A DNA stretch of 6,661 nt from Candidatus Poseidoniaceae archaeon (GCA_022451835.1 JAKUNX010000098.1:1-6661), one strand, 5' to 3'; counted from the stretch's first letter, positions 1 to 6,372 are shown. Notes: generated from the sequence alone by a model not told the origin. Made by a program: numbers and translations.

Positions 1-1
1 A

Positions 2-1738
2 ATGCCAAGAAACCTTCCAGATGGTAGAGAATCACATATCAAGACACCAAGCGCTGGCGAGGGAGTCTACAGGGGCGGGGGCAGGGTTGGATATGATGGA
101 ATTCATGGAGCCACCTTTTCATCACTAGAATTAACCGAAGAATCGCCTTCAAGCGCGGTTCAGATAGGAGACCCAATTACTCAAAAGAAAATGATAGACA
201 TGATTCTTGAAGCAAGAGATATTGGTTTGATTACCTGTATCACAGACAATGGTGCAGGAGGATTATCTTCTTCTATTGGTGAAATGGCAGAATATACTAA
301 TGGTTGTAAAATTGATTTGGCTAAAGTGCCATTAAAACAACCAGGACTTTCGCCCTGGGAGATATTGGTTTCTGAGAGCCAAGAAAGGATGACTGTAGCG
401 GTGAAACCCGAGGATGTGGAAGCGTTCGAAAACCTTGCCTCATTACACGAGGTTGAAGCAACCGCAGTTGCCGAATTTACTTCTACAGGCATGTTCCACG
501 TACAATATGATGATGCTACAGTAGCATACTTACCGATCGAATTCTTACACGACGGAGTTCCTCAATTAGAATTAGAATCAGAATGGACTCCACCACAACA
601 TGAATTATTTGAGGCCCCAACAAACGCAGATCACAATACCATTCTACTCGATTTATTAGCCCGGCCAAATATTGCTAGTAAGGAAACTTGGGTGCGACAA
701 TATGACCACGAAGTCATCGCTCAAACTGCAGTGAAACCATTTGTTGGAATTGAAAGAGACGGTCCCGGTGATGCTGGGGTAATTGCACCGATTCACGGTA
801 ATCCGAGAGGGTTGGTAGTTTCATGTGGAATTTCCCCTCGGTATTCAGATATTGATGCTGGAGCAATGGCGGCAGCAGCGATTGATGAAGCGGTTAGAAA
901 TGCGGTTTGTGTCGGAGTAGACGTCAACAAAATTGCTGGCTTGGATAACTTTTGCTGGCCAGACCCGATTCAATCTGAGAAAACCCCTGATGGTAAATTT
1001 AAACTTGCACAACTAGTTCGAGCTAATAGAGAATTAGAACGTATTTGCCGTGCTTATCGTTTACCATGCGTTAGTGGCAAAGACTCAATGAAGAATGATT
1101 ATGGTAAAGGCGCTGATAAGATTTCGATTCCACCAACACTACTATTCTCACTATTTGGCGATCACCCAGACGTTAGAAACACAGCAACTAGCGATTTCAA
1201 AAACCCTGGTGATAGAATATATTTGGTTGGCGAATCCATGGATGAATTGGGCGCTTCAGAGGTTTCTTTCATGCTCAAAGAAAGGGGCGAAGCAAAAGGA
1301 ATCGGAGGCAATGTCCCCAGCCTAGACAATCCGGAAAAACTATTCAAATCATACCATTCACTAAGTTCTGCAATCAATTCAGGACTAGTAAAAACGGCTC
1401 ATGATTGTTCAGAAGGGGGCTTAGGGGTTGCACTTGCAGAGATGTGCATCGGCGGAAGAATCGGGGCTAAAATAGACATTGATGGTACTGGAAATAGCAA
1501 CCTATGGTCACGCTTATGGGGAGAATCACTCGGTAGAATTATTATTGCAGTTTCTCCAGAAAACGAAGCAGCTTTCCTAAATCATATGGCAGGCAGCACT
1601 ACAACATATCTAGGAGAAATAGAAAACACTCAAAAATTATCTATCTTAGATGGTTATGATGAGATAATTTCAGCCGACGTATCTCAAATGGTACAATCTT
1701 GGCAAAGCACCCTTGATATGACTGGAGGTGAGATTTAA
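2..1738 (+). CDS. purL: Phosphoribosylformylglycinamidine synthase, synthetase subunit PurL (5'-truncated by window edge)
   Basis: PurL is the ATP-dependent synthetase subunit of FGAM synthase, converting FGAR plus ammonia from glutamine to FGAM in de novo purine synthesis in the cytoplasm. The frame is open from the first base, and the Met at position 2 is probably internal because full PurL proteins are at least about 720 residues and only 578 are visible. Counting from position 2, family blocks include GGRVGYDGIHGATFSS (26-41), SAVQIGDPITQKKM (51-64), TDNGAGGLSSSIGEMAE (81-97), SESQERMTVAV (124-134), FCWPDP (317-322), SGKDSMKND (358-366), HDCSEGGLGVALAEM (467-481) and LWGESLGRIII (505-515). 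A Tyr (31) sits in the first block where Arg or Lys is usual. The SGKDSMKND and FCWPDP blocks resemble the long PurL type (about 950-1000 residues) more than the short archaeal/Bacillus type that needs PurS; this comparison is from memory. The stop overlaps the purQ start by one base (TAATG). Confidence 0.95.
   Translation: MPRNLPDGRESHIKTPSAGEGVYRGGGRVGYDGIHGATFSSLELTEESPSSAVQIGDPITQKKMIDMILEARDIGLITCITDNGAGGLSSSIGEMAEYTNGCKIDLAKVPLKQPGLSPWEILVSESQERMTVAVKPEDVEAFENLASLHEVEATAVAEFTSTGMFHVQYDDATVAYLPIEFLHDGVPQLELESEWTPPQHELFEAPTNADHNTILLDLLARPNIASKETWVRQYDHEVIAQTAVKPFVGIERDGPGDAGVIAPIHGNPRGLVVSCGISPRYSDIDAGAMAAAAIDEAVRNAVCVGVDVNKIAGLDNFCWPDPIQSEKTPDGKFKLAQLVRANRELERICRAYRLPCVSGKDSMKNDYGKGADKISIPPTLLFSLFGDHPDVRNTATSDFKNPGDRIYLVGESMDELGASEVSFMLKERGEAKGIGGNVPSLDNPEKLFKSYHSLSSAINSGLVKTAHDCSEGGLGVALAEMCIGGRIGAKIDIDGTGNSNLWSRLWGESLGRIIIAVSPENEAAFLNHMAGSTTTYLGEIENTQKLSILDGYDEIISADVSQMVQSWQSTLDMTGGEI
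1724..1731 (+). promoter_or_regulatory. Shine-Dalgarno sequence for purQ
   Basis: GGAGGTGA lies six bases before the purQ ATG and inside the last codons of purL. It is complementary to the usual archaeal and bacterial 16S rRNA 3' end. It fixes the purQ start at 1738 and indicates re-initiation or coupled translation within a purL-purQ operon. Confidence 0.85.
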
Positions 1739-2574
1739 TGTATATTCCAAAAGTTGCAGTATTGTTTGGTTTTGGTATAAACTGTGACCATGAAACGGCA
1801 GCAGTCTTTGAAATGGTTGGCGGCAATTCAACGAGAGTGCACCTTAATTCGTTTATCTCAGGTGCAGACGACTTAGCAAATTATGACATTCTTGCTGTTC
1901 CAGGCGGGTTTTCATTTGGAGATCATCTGGGCAGTGGAAGATTAATGGGTAATAGGATGAGGTATTCTCTTAGAGATGAATTAACCAAATTTATTCAAGC
2001 AGACAAACCAATAATTGGTATTTGTAACGGTTTCCAAGTCTTAGTAAAAACGGGGTTATTGCCAGGACCAGACGGTAATGAGCCAGATTTTGTTCAAAGA
2101 GCAAGTCTTACACTAAACGATTCGGGCAGATATGAAGACCGATGGGTAACATTAGAATTCAATCAAGATAGCAATTGTATTTGGACAAAGGGCATTACTA
2201 CAATAGATTGTCCAGTAAGGCACGGCGAAGGAAAATATGTAATGCCTGATAGGGAGAGTTTAGCCCAACTATCAGCAAATAATCAGATTACAGTACGATA
2301 TATTGATCCAAATAATAATGATAATGTAGACAATGATAAAGTTTTACCATTCCCAATTTCACCAAATGGGAGCATGATGAATATCGCAGGAATTTGCGAC
2401 AAAACAGGCCTAGTCTTTGGATTAATGCCGCATCCAGAAGCCATCTACGCCCAATGGCTACACCCCGATTTTACTAGAGGTACAGCGCCGCAAACCGGAT
2501 CTGAAATTGATTGGGAAGGCCAAGGATTACAAATTTTTAGAAATGCTGTAGAATATGTTATCTCAAAAAATTGA
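1738..2574 (+). CDS. purQ: Phosphoribosylformylglycinamidine synthase, glutaminase subunit PurQ
   Basis: PurQ is the class I glutamine amidotransferase subunit that hydrolyses glutamine and channels ammonia to PurL. The 278-residue protein shows the N-terminal GFGINCDHET block (11-20), the PGGFSFGDHLGSG oxyanion region (55-67), the nucleophile elbow GICNGFQVL with Cys96 (94-102), and PHPEA with His232 and Glu234, so the Cys-His-Glu triad is intact. NGSMMNIAGICD (210-221) is also typical. It is longer than the roughly 225-residue Bacillus-type PurQ and fits the longer form that partners with long PurL; no purS gene is visible beside it. Residues 190-200 are an Asn/Asp-rich loop encoded by AT-rich repetitive DNA. 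The start is set by the ATG overlapping the purL stop and a strong Shine-Dalgarno sequence six bases upstream. The gene is almost certainly co-transcribed with purL. Confidence 0.95.
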   Translation: MYIPKVAVLFGFGINCDHETAAVFEMVGGNSTRVHLNSFISGADDLANYDILAVPGGFSFGDHLGSGRLMGNRMRYSLRDELTKFIQADKPIIGICNGFQVLVKTGLLPGPDGNEPDFVQRASLTLNDSGRYEDRWVTLEFNQDSNCIWTKGITTIDCPVRHGEGKYVMPDRESLAQLSANNQITVRYIDPNNNDNVDNDKVLPFPISPNGSMMNIAGICDKTGLVFGLMPHPEAIYAQWLHPDFTRGTAPQTGSEIDWEGQGLQIFRNAVEYVISKN

Positions 2575-2579
2575 TTGCG

Positions 2580-3614
2580 ATGACAGTTAACTTTCGATTT
2601 AGAGAAATTGACTCATTAAGAGGTTTAGCAGTATTACTAATGGTCATGGTTCATGCAGCAGCCACTTGGAATCCATTTCAATCTACACAAACTTCTATTC
2701 TTGCATACTTTACTGCAGGATTAGGTGGTTTAGCAGCACCATTATTTGTGACAATCTTTGGTTGGGGGATAATTAGGTCTAAGAGTAGTACTCGGGATAA
2801 TTTGATTAAAGCATCATTACTAATCCTCTTACAACTTGTAGTGAATCTATGTTCTCCTCACCTATACGATCCTTTCACCCCCGGGATATTATCGCTATTC
2901 GCTTTGTTGATTCTTGCAAAGCCGTTGATTTTGTTAGCGTCATCAAAGAAATCTAGTATGGTATTTTTTGGTGTATTCATTGTATCAATTTATCTGATTG
3001 ATAATTTCATTATCAACATCCAAGGAGATAATGATTGGAATGTTAGAATAACGGCTGATAGTCTATCAGCAGTTCTTTCGCGTATGTTAGTTGATGGAAC
3101 ATATCCACTATTTCCTTGGATATGTTATGCAGTGGTTGGCGCATTCCTTGGAAGATCCGTTAAGGAGGGGGGAAAAACGCTCCCAAGGAATAGCACCACC
3201 TTGTTACTGACATTAATAGGAATGTGCTACTGTCTAATTACTATGATTATGTCTAATGTTAATGGAACTGTTTGGGCTCATCCAACAAAAGGAGATTACC
3301 TCACATTTTTCCCAGCAAACATTGGTTTCATCATAGCTTCAATGACAGGGGTTTTCATTTTCTGGTTATTGTTTCAGGAATTTAACATACTAGTCTTCGA
3401 GAGTTCAGGTAAACTATCGTTGACGATTTATGTAATGCATTTTATTCCATTAACAATATTATCCAATCTTGAAAATGAAAGAGATTGGACGGTTATGGAA
3501 GCAAGCCAGGCAGTGGTATTATTCACCACTGCCTGGCTTATCTTCGCATTTGTTTGGAATAAGCTTCAATGGCTAACCATTGAAAGTCTTATTCGCAAAC
3601 TCACTAGTAGGTAA
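2580..3614 (+). CDS. Polytopic membrane protein, heparan-alpha-glucosaminide N-acetyltransferase-like (DUF1624/DUF418 type)
   Basis: The 344-residue protein opens with REIDSLRGLAVLLMVMVHA (8-26), the Arg/Ile-Asp-x-Leu-Arg-Gly plus first-helix His signature of the HGSNAT/YeiB-like membrane acyltransferase group. It has about ten hydrophobic segments, roughly at 12-30, 41-65, 73-91, 103-121, 127-147, 175-192, 205-226, 243-266, 279-297 and 308-328. GTYPLFPWICYAVVGAFLGR (173-192) and GKLSLTIYVMHFIPL (277-291) are further family-like blocks. Such proteins are thought to move acyl groups across the membrane onto sugars or similar acceptors; the substrate here is unknown. I chose the ATG at 2580, five bases after the purQ stop. 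A TTG at 2571, overlapping that stop, would add three residues. No Shine-Dalgarno is visible, so translational coupling to purQ is likely. The stop codon abuts the convergent rhodopsin stop, and the last 112 bases contain two strong inverted repeats. Confidence 0.8.
   Translation: MTVNFRFREIDSLRGLAVLLMVMVHAAATWNPFQSTQTSILAYFTAGLGGLAAPLFVTIFGWGIIRSKSSTRDNLIKASLLILLQLVVNLCSPHLYDPFTPGILSLFALLILAKPLILLASSKKSSMVFFGVFIVSIYLIDNFIINIQGDNDWNVRITADSLSAVLSRMLVDGTYPLFPWICYAVVGAFLGRSVKEGGKTLPRNSTTLLLTLIGMCYCLITMIMSNVNGTVWAHPTKGDYLTFFPANIGFIIASMTGVFIFWLLFQEFNILVFESSGKLSLTIYVMHFIPLTILSNLENERDWTVMEASQAVVLFTTAWLIFAFVWNKLQWLTIESLIRKLTSR
3503..3539. repeat. Perfect 15-bp inverted repeat (hairpin A) inside the acyltransferase 3' end
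   Basis: AAGCCAGGCAGTGGT at 3503-3517 and its exact reverse complement ACCACTGCCTGGCTT at 3525-3539 flank a 7-base loop. The element lies in the acyltransferase coding frame about 75 bases before its stop. On the minus strand it falls 76-112 bases after the rhodopsin stop codon. Beyond it, in the minus direction, is a pyrimidine-rich run (complement of about 3472-3484, CTCTTTCATTTTC). The stem itself is directly seen. A role in ending or protecting the rhodopsin transcript is inference. Confidence 0.9.
3552..3600. repeat. Interrupted 20-bp inverted repeat (hairpin B) between rhodopsin stop and hairpin A
   Basis: Three consecutive arms pair. GTTTG (3552-3556) pairs with CAAAC (3596-3600). GAATAAG (3557-3563) pairs with CTTATTC (3588-3594). 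TTCAATGG (3565-3572) pairs with CCATTGAA (3577-3584), closing a 4-base loop. The stem is broken by one bulged G (3595) and a 1x3 internal loop. Read on the minus strand it starts 15 bases after the rhodopsin stop. It also lies within the last codons of the acyltransferase. The pairing is directly visible; function is inferred. Confidence 0.8.
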
Positions 3615-4424
3615 TTACTCTTCAGATCCAGATGCCTTGGTATCCATTGTTGCAGCATACCAAACCATTACACCGAAAGCAGTCTTGTTGACTACGTCAG
3701 CGATGTTGTATAGGATGTTTAGGTTCTCAATTCCAGAAGTACCTGCATCTTGTCCCATGAACCATCCGAGTGGGTAAATTGCCCAACCGACTGTTAGGAT
3801 GATTGCCATAGCCTTGAAAGCGAATTGTGTACCTTCACTTGCACCGCTGACTTTCTCCTTTGCTTCACCAGCCCACAGTTCGTAGATGATGTATCCCCAT
3901 GCTAGAAGACCGACGAAGAACAATGGATATTCCATTCCATCAACAGCATCAATACCAGATTCTGATAGGAAACCAGCAACTAGCATAACTATAGAAGCAC
4001 CGAATAGTCTCCAGAATAGAGCAGCGGATGCAGCTCCAATAGCAGCAAGAATTAGGTAAAACTCAGAAACTTGTAGTGGGACAGTAATCAACCAGTCAAT
4101 ATATCTCATGACTAGTGGAGAGGTTTCGAAAGCTTCCCAGTGCTTCCTCATGTAGGTGTAGTGGTACCATGCAACACCAGTTACTAGTGCAGCAACGGTC
4201 ATTGATGTTCGCCACTTAGGCGCTACATTTTGGCGCTCTAGGATAAAGAAGACGGTAGATGCAAGCATCATTGCAGTAGCAAGCCAGAAGGATACAGCGA
4301 CCATATCAGTCTCATCCATGTATCCGTCTCCAGCAACGTTTGCACTAACGTTTCCTAATGCCAAAAGGCCGAGGGTTCCGATCAAAAGCAGGCTAGATGT
4401 TCTCTTCAAATTTGATTTAAACAT
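3615..4424 (-). CDS. Proteorhodopsin, blue-type light-driven proton pump
   Basis: This is a 269-residue seven-helix retinal protein of the proteorhodopsin family, which pumps protons outward in light. The sequence starts with a basic N-terminus and a hydrophobic signal-like segment (about 10-29, possible cleavage after Val-Ser-Ala 26-28). His88 matches the conserved His of helix B. Helix C, RYIDWLITVPLQVSEFYLIL (107-126), carries Arg107, the counter-ion Asp110, Thr114 and proton donor Glu121, the DTE pattern of proton pumps. Gln118 is at the spectral tuning site, which predicts blue absorption. Asp243 and the retinal Schiff-base Lys247 are in ADVVNKTAFG. The D-E loop appears about four residues longer than in the classic green proteorhodopsin. 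The ATG at 4424 is chosen because the signal peptide begins there; an in-frame extension to 4526 runs into the ABC gene and looks like chance. The stop directly abuts the convergent acyltransferase stop. No retinal synthesis gene is in the window. Confidence 0.97.
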   Translation of the reverse strand: MFKSNLKRTSSLLLIGTLGLLALGNVSANVAGDGYMDETDMVAVSFWLATAMMLASTVFFILERQNVAPKWRTSMTVAALVTGVAWYHYTYMRKHWEAFETSPLVMRYIDWLITVPLQVSEFYLILAAIGAASAALFWRLFGASIVMLVAGFLSESGIDAVDGMEYPLFFVGLLAWGYIIYELWAGEAKEKVSGASEGTQFAFKAMAIILTVGWAIYPLGWFMGQDAGTSGIENLNILYNIADVVNKTAFGVMVWYAATMDTKASGSEE

Positions 4425-4434
4425 ATTTCTCAAA

Positions 4435-4438
4435 CCTC
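4435..4438 (-). promoter_or_regulatory. Possible Shine-Dalgarno (GAGG) for the rhodopsin gene
   Basis: GAGG on the minus strand sits 10 bases before the chosen rhodopsin ATG, slightly far but workable. A second CGAGG copy lies a few bases further upstream. It supports the start at 4424 over the longer frame. It is usable only if transcription starts upstream of it. Confidence 0.45.
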
Positions 4439-4453
4439 GGTTTCCTCGTTTAG

Positions 4454-4480
4454 TATATAAAAGAGTGTTAAGATTTAAAA
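4454..4480 (-). promoter_or_regulatory. Archaeal promoter region of the rhodopsin gene (two TATA-box candidates)
   Basis: The 74-base gap between the ABC and rhodopsin genes holds two minus-strand TATA-like boxes. TTTTATATA (complement of 4454-4462) matches the euryarchaeal TTTATATA consensus well and would start transcription about 7-10 bases before the ATG, giving a nearly leaderless mRNA. TTTTAAATC (complement of 4472-4480) would start it about 25 bases before the ATG and keep the GAGG ribosome site. Either would let the rhodopsin be expressed separately from the upstream ABC gene. This is a consensus match only. Confidence 0.6.
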
Positions 4481-4498
4481 TACATCCATGCGTTTTTG

Positions 4499-6268
4499 CT
4501 ACCTTTGTCCAGTTTGCACCTTCCATAATCTACTGTAAATTCCACCATTAGTTACTAGTTCATCATGACTACCATTTTCGACAATTGCACCCGCATCCAT
4601 GACAAGTATGGTATCACAATTTCTTATCGTTGATAATCTGTGGGCAATAATTACCGTTGTTCGGTCTTTTGAGACATATTCAATTGATCTTTGTAATGAT
4701 GCTTCAGTCTCATTATCGACTGCAGACGTTGCTTCGTCTAAGATAAGTAATGGGGCATCTTTCAGAACCGCACGAGCAATCGCTAATCGTTGCCTCTGCC
4801 CGCCAGACAGGCGATACCCTCCCTCGCCAACCATGGTCTGCCATTGGTCGGGTAAACTGCTGACGAATTCAGCTATTTCTGCGATTTGTGCGGCTTCATG
4901 CACAGCCTCATCCGACGCTCTTGGATTACCGTATCTTATGTTCTCTAGAATCGAAGTCGGGAACAATGTAATGTGCTGCTCAACCAGAGCTATCGACGAG
5001 CGTAGGTGTTTGAGCGACCAGTCATTAGTTGACTCACCACACCAAATAATCTCACCAGAGTCTGGTTGAGCAAACCTGAGGAGCAGCCTAGTTAAAGTGG
5101 TCTTTCCAGCACCGGTAGAACCGACAATTCCTGTTGTTTTTCCCGCTGCTAAGCTCAATGATAAATCTGTAAACGTGTTCTCTCTTCCGCGATAGGCAAA
5201 TGAAACATTGTTGAAATTGATATCGCTGTTGTTGATTAATTCACGCTCTGGAGCGTAATTGCCCTCAGTGATTTCTATTTCAGAGGTCAGTACGTCAAGC
5301 ACTCTGGTAGATGATGCCATTGCCCGCTGATAGAGATCAAATGTTTCCCCTAATCTAGTCAACGGCCAAAGCAATCTTTGAGTCATGAATACCAGCACAG
5401 AATATGCTCCAACCGCTAACGTTCCCTCTAACGTATACCAACCTCCCAGTAATAGTGTTGCAGTAAACCCGCACAATATTGCCATTCGAATTAGTGGAGT
5501 GAAAGCGGCAGACAAACGGATAGCTTTGCGGTTTGCTTCTCGGTAATCATCGCTCAAACTCCTAACTCTGGCTACCTCAATATCCTCTGAGGTAAATGAT
5601 TGAATGGTTGACATACCGGACAAATCATTTTCCAGCAACGCATTCATTTTCCCTGCCGCATTTCTAACATCAGCGTATTTTGGCTCAAGACTTCGTTGAT
5701 ATTTGAATGAACCCCAGACAATTAGTGGAATTGGAATTATGGCAAATAATGCAATTTCCCACGAAATAAACAAGAAAAATGCGCCAACCACTATTACAGT
5801 AGTTGAGACTTGTAAAAGGTCATTAGCACCCTTGTCTAAGAACCGCTCTAACTGATTGATATCATCATTTAATATTGCTAAGATATCTCCTTTCTGCCTC
5901 TCATCAAACCAACCCATTCCTTGTTTCTGGACATGATTGAATGTATCTAATCTTAACTCATGCTGGACAGTTTGAGCAAGATTTCGCCATAAAACAGCAT
6001 AAAAGTACTCAAAAAGAGACTCTAGCCCCCATATTGCAAAAGTCAAAACCGATAACAAAATCAATTGATTCCACGGGTCAGTATAACCTAGGCTTGCTAG
6101 AAACGAATCTTCTCTTAATACTACAACATCTACAGCAAGACCGATTAGTAAAGGCGGCATCAAATCCCAAAACTTGTTGGTAACAGAACATATCGAAGCA
6201 AGGCGAATAGTCTTTCTATGCCCTTTCATATGGGACAATAGTCTTCTGAAAGGACCAACTTCGCCCAT
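4499..6268 (-). CDS. Half-size ABC exporter (fused transmembrane and ATPase domains, MsbA-like type IV fold)
   Basis: This 589-residue protein combines an N-terminal six-helix transmembrane domain (about 20-310) with a C-terminal nucleotide-binding domain (about 348-589), so it probably works as a homodimer exporting lipids, drugs or other hydrophobic compounds. The ATPase parts are all intact: aromatic A-loop Tyr359, Walker A GSTGAGKT (383-390), Q-loop Gln431, signature LSGGQ (487-491), Walker B LLILDE (507-512), D-loop SAVD (515-518) and switch His543. The coupling-helix region FDERQKGDILAILNDDINQL (121-140) and the block TQRLLWPLTRLGETFDLYQR (296-315) resemble a widespread bacterial exporter subfamily, as judged from memory. 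The substrate is unknown. The start ATG at 6268 places the usual Arg-rich pre-helix (FRRLLSHMKGHRKTIRL) inside the protein; Met14 is an alternative. No clear Shine-Dalgarno precedes it. It lies 74 bases upstream of the rhodopsin gene on the same strand, and read-through into rhodopsin is possible. Confidence 0.93.
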   Translation of the reverse strand: MGEVGPFRRLLSHMKGHRKTIRLASICSVTNKFWDLMPPLLIGLAVDVVVLREDSFLASLGYTDPWNQLILLSVLTFAIWGLESLFEYFYAVLWRNLAQTVQHELRLDTFNHVQKQGMGWFDERQKGDILAILNDDINQLERFLDKGANDLLQVSTTVIVVGAFFLFISWEIALFAIIPIPLIVWGSFKYQRSLEPKYADVRNAAGKMNALLENDLSGMSTIQSFTSEDIEVARVRSLSDDYREANRKAIRLSAAFTPLIRMAILCGFTATLLLGGWYTLEGTLAVGAYSVLVFMTQRLLWPLTRLGETFDLYQRAMASSTRVLDVLTSEIEITEGNYAPERELINNSDINFNNVSFAYRGRENTFTDLSLSLAAGKTTGIVGSTGAGKTTLTRLLLRFAQPDSGEIIWCGESTNDWSLKHLRSSIALVEQHITLFPTSILENIRYGNPRASDEAVHEAAQIAEIAEFVSSLPDQWQTMVGEGGYRLSGGQRQRLAIARAVLKDAPLLILDEATSAVDNETEASLQRSIEYVSKDRTTVIIAHRLSTIRNCDTILVMDAGAIVENGSHDELVTNGGIYSRLWKVQTGQR

Positions 6269-6372
6269 GGTTAGTCCAAACGGTAGTCATTGATAACTAT
6301 GTGATTAAGCCCTTAGCCAATACAACCTCCGCAACTAATATGCGATGTAGGCTGAAGCGGTGATTGATTGGC
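6269..6372. promoter_or_regulatory. Divergent intergenic region between the ABC exporter and GGGP synthase
   Basis: This 104-base spacer must hold the promoters for both outward-facing genes. I see no strong TATA box in either direction; ACTAATATG near 6335-6343 is a weak plus-strand candidate. An interrupted stem can be drawn at 6312-6357: CTTAGCC with GGCT-g-AAG, TACA with TGTA, and CGCA with TGCG around a 7-base loop. It lies just upstream of the GGGP synthase ribosome site and may be chance. Confidence 0.4.
6359..6364 (+). promoter_or_regulatory. Shine-Dalgarno sequence for GGGP synthase
   Basis: GGTGAT is complementary to the 3' end of archaeal 16S rRNA and lies eight bases before the ATG at 6373. 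It supports that start codon. Confidence 0.6.

Noticed and set aside
2300..2345. AT-rich repetitive stretch in purQ suggesting a tandem repeat.
   Set aside because: It encodes an Asn/Asp-rich loop in a variable region of PurQ, the copies are imperfect and the reading frame is intact.
2571..2579. TTG start for the acyltransferase overlapping the purQ stop.
   Set aside because: An ATG three codons later is available, neither has a Shine-Dalgarno, and the family signature begins well after both. It is kept only as an alternative.
3160..3175. Purine-rich AAGGAGGGGGG resembling a Shine-Dalgarno inside the acyltransferase gene.
   Set aside because: No start codon follows at a suitable distance with a meaningful frame. 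It encodes a loop between membrane segments.
3503..3539. Bacterial-style intrinsic terminator for the plus-strand operon.
   Set aside because: It would cut the acyltransferase mRNA before its own stop codon, and no run of T follows on the plus strand.
4425..4526. An in-frame N-terminal extension of the rhodopsin by 34 residues, starting inside the ABC gene.
   Set aside because: The added residues resemble no family sequence. The natural signal-like peptide starts at the Met at 4424, and promoter-like sequence occupies the extension.
4599..5069. A 156-codon open frame on the plus strand opposite the ABC gene, with other long antisense frames at 181-492 and 5941-6183.
   Set aside because: The ABC and PurL frames carry complete family motifs over these stretches. 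The antisense translations show no recognisable domain and look like coding shadows.
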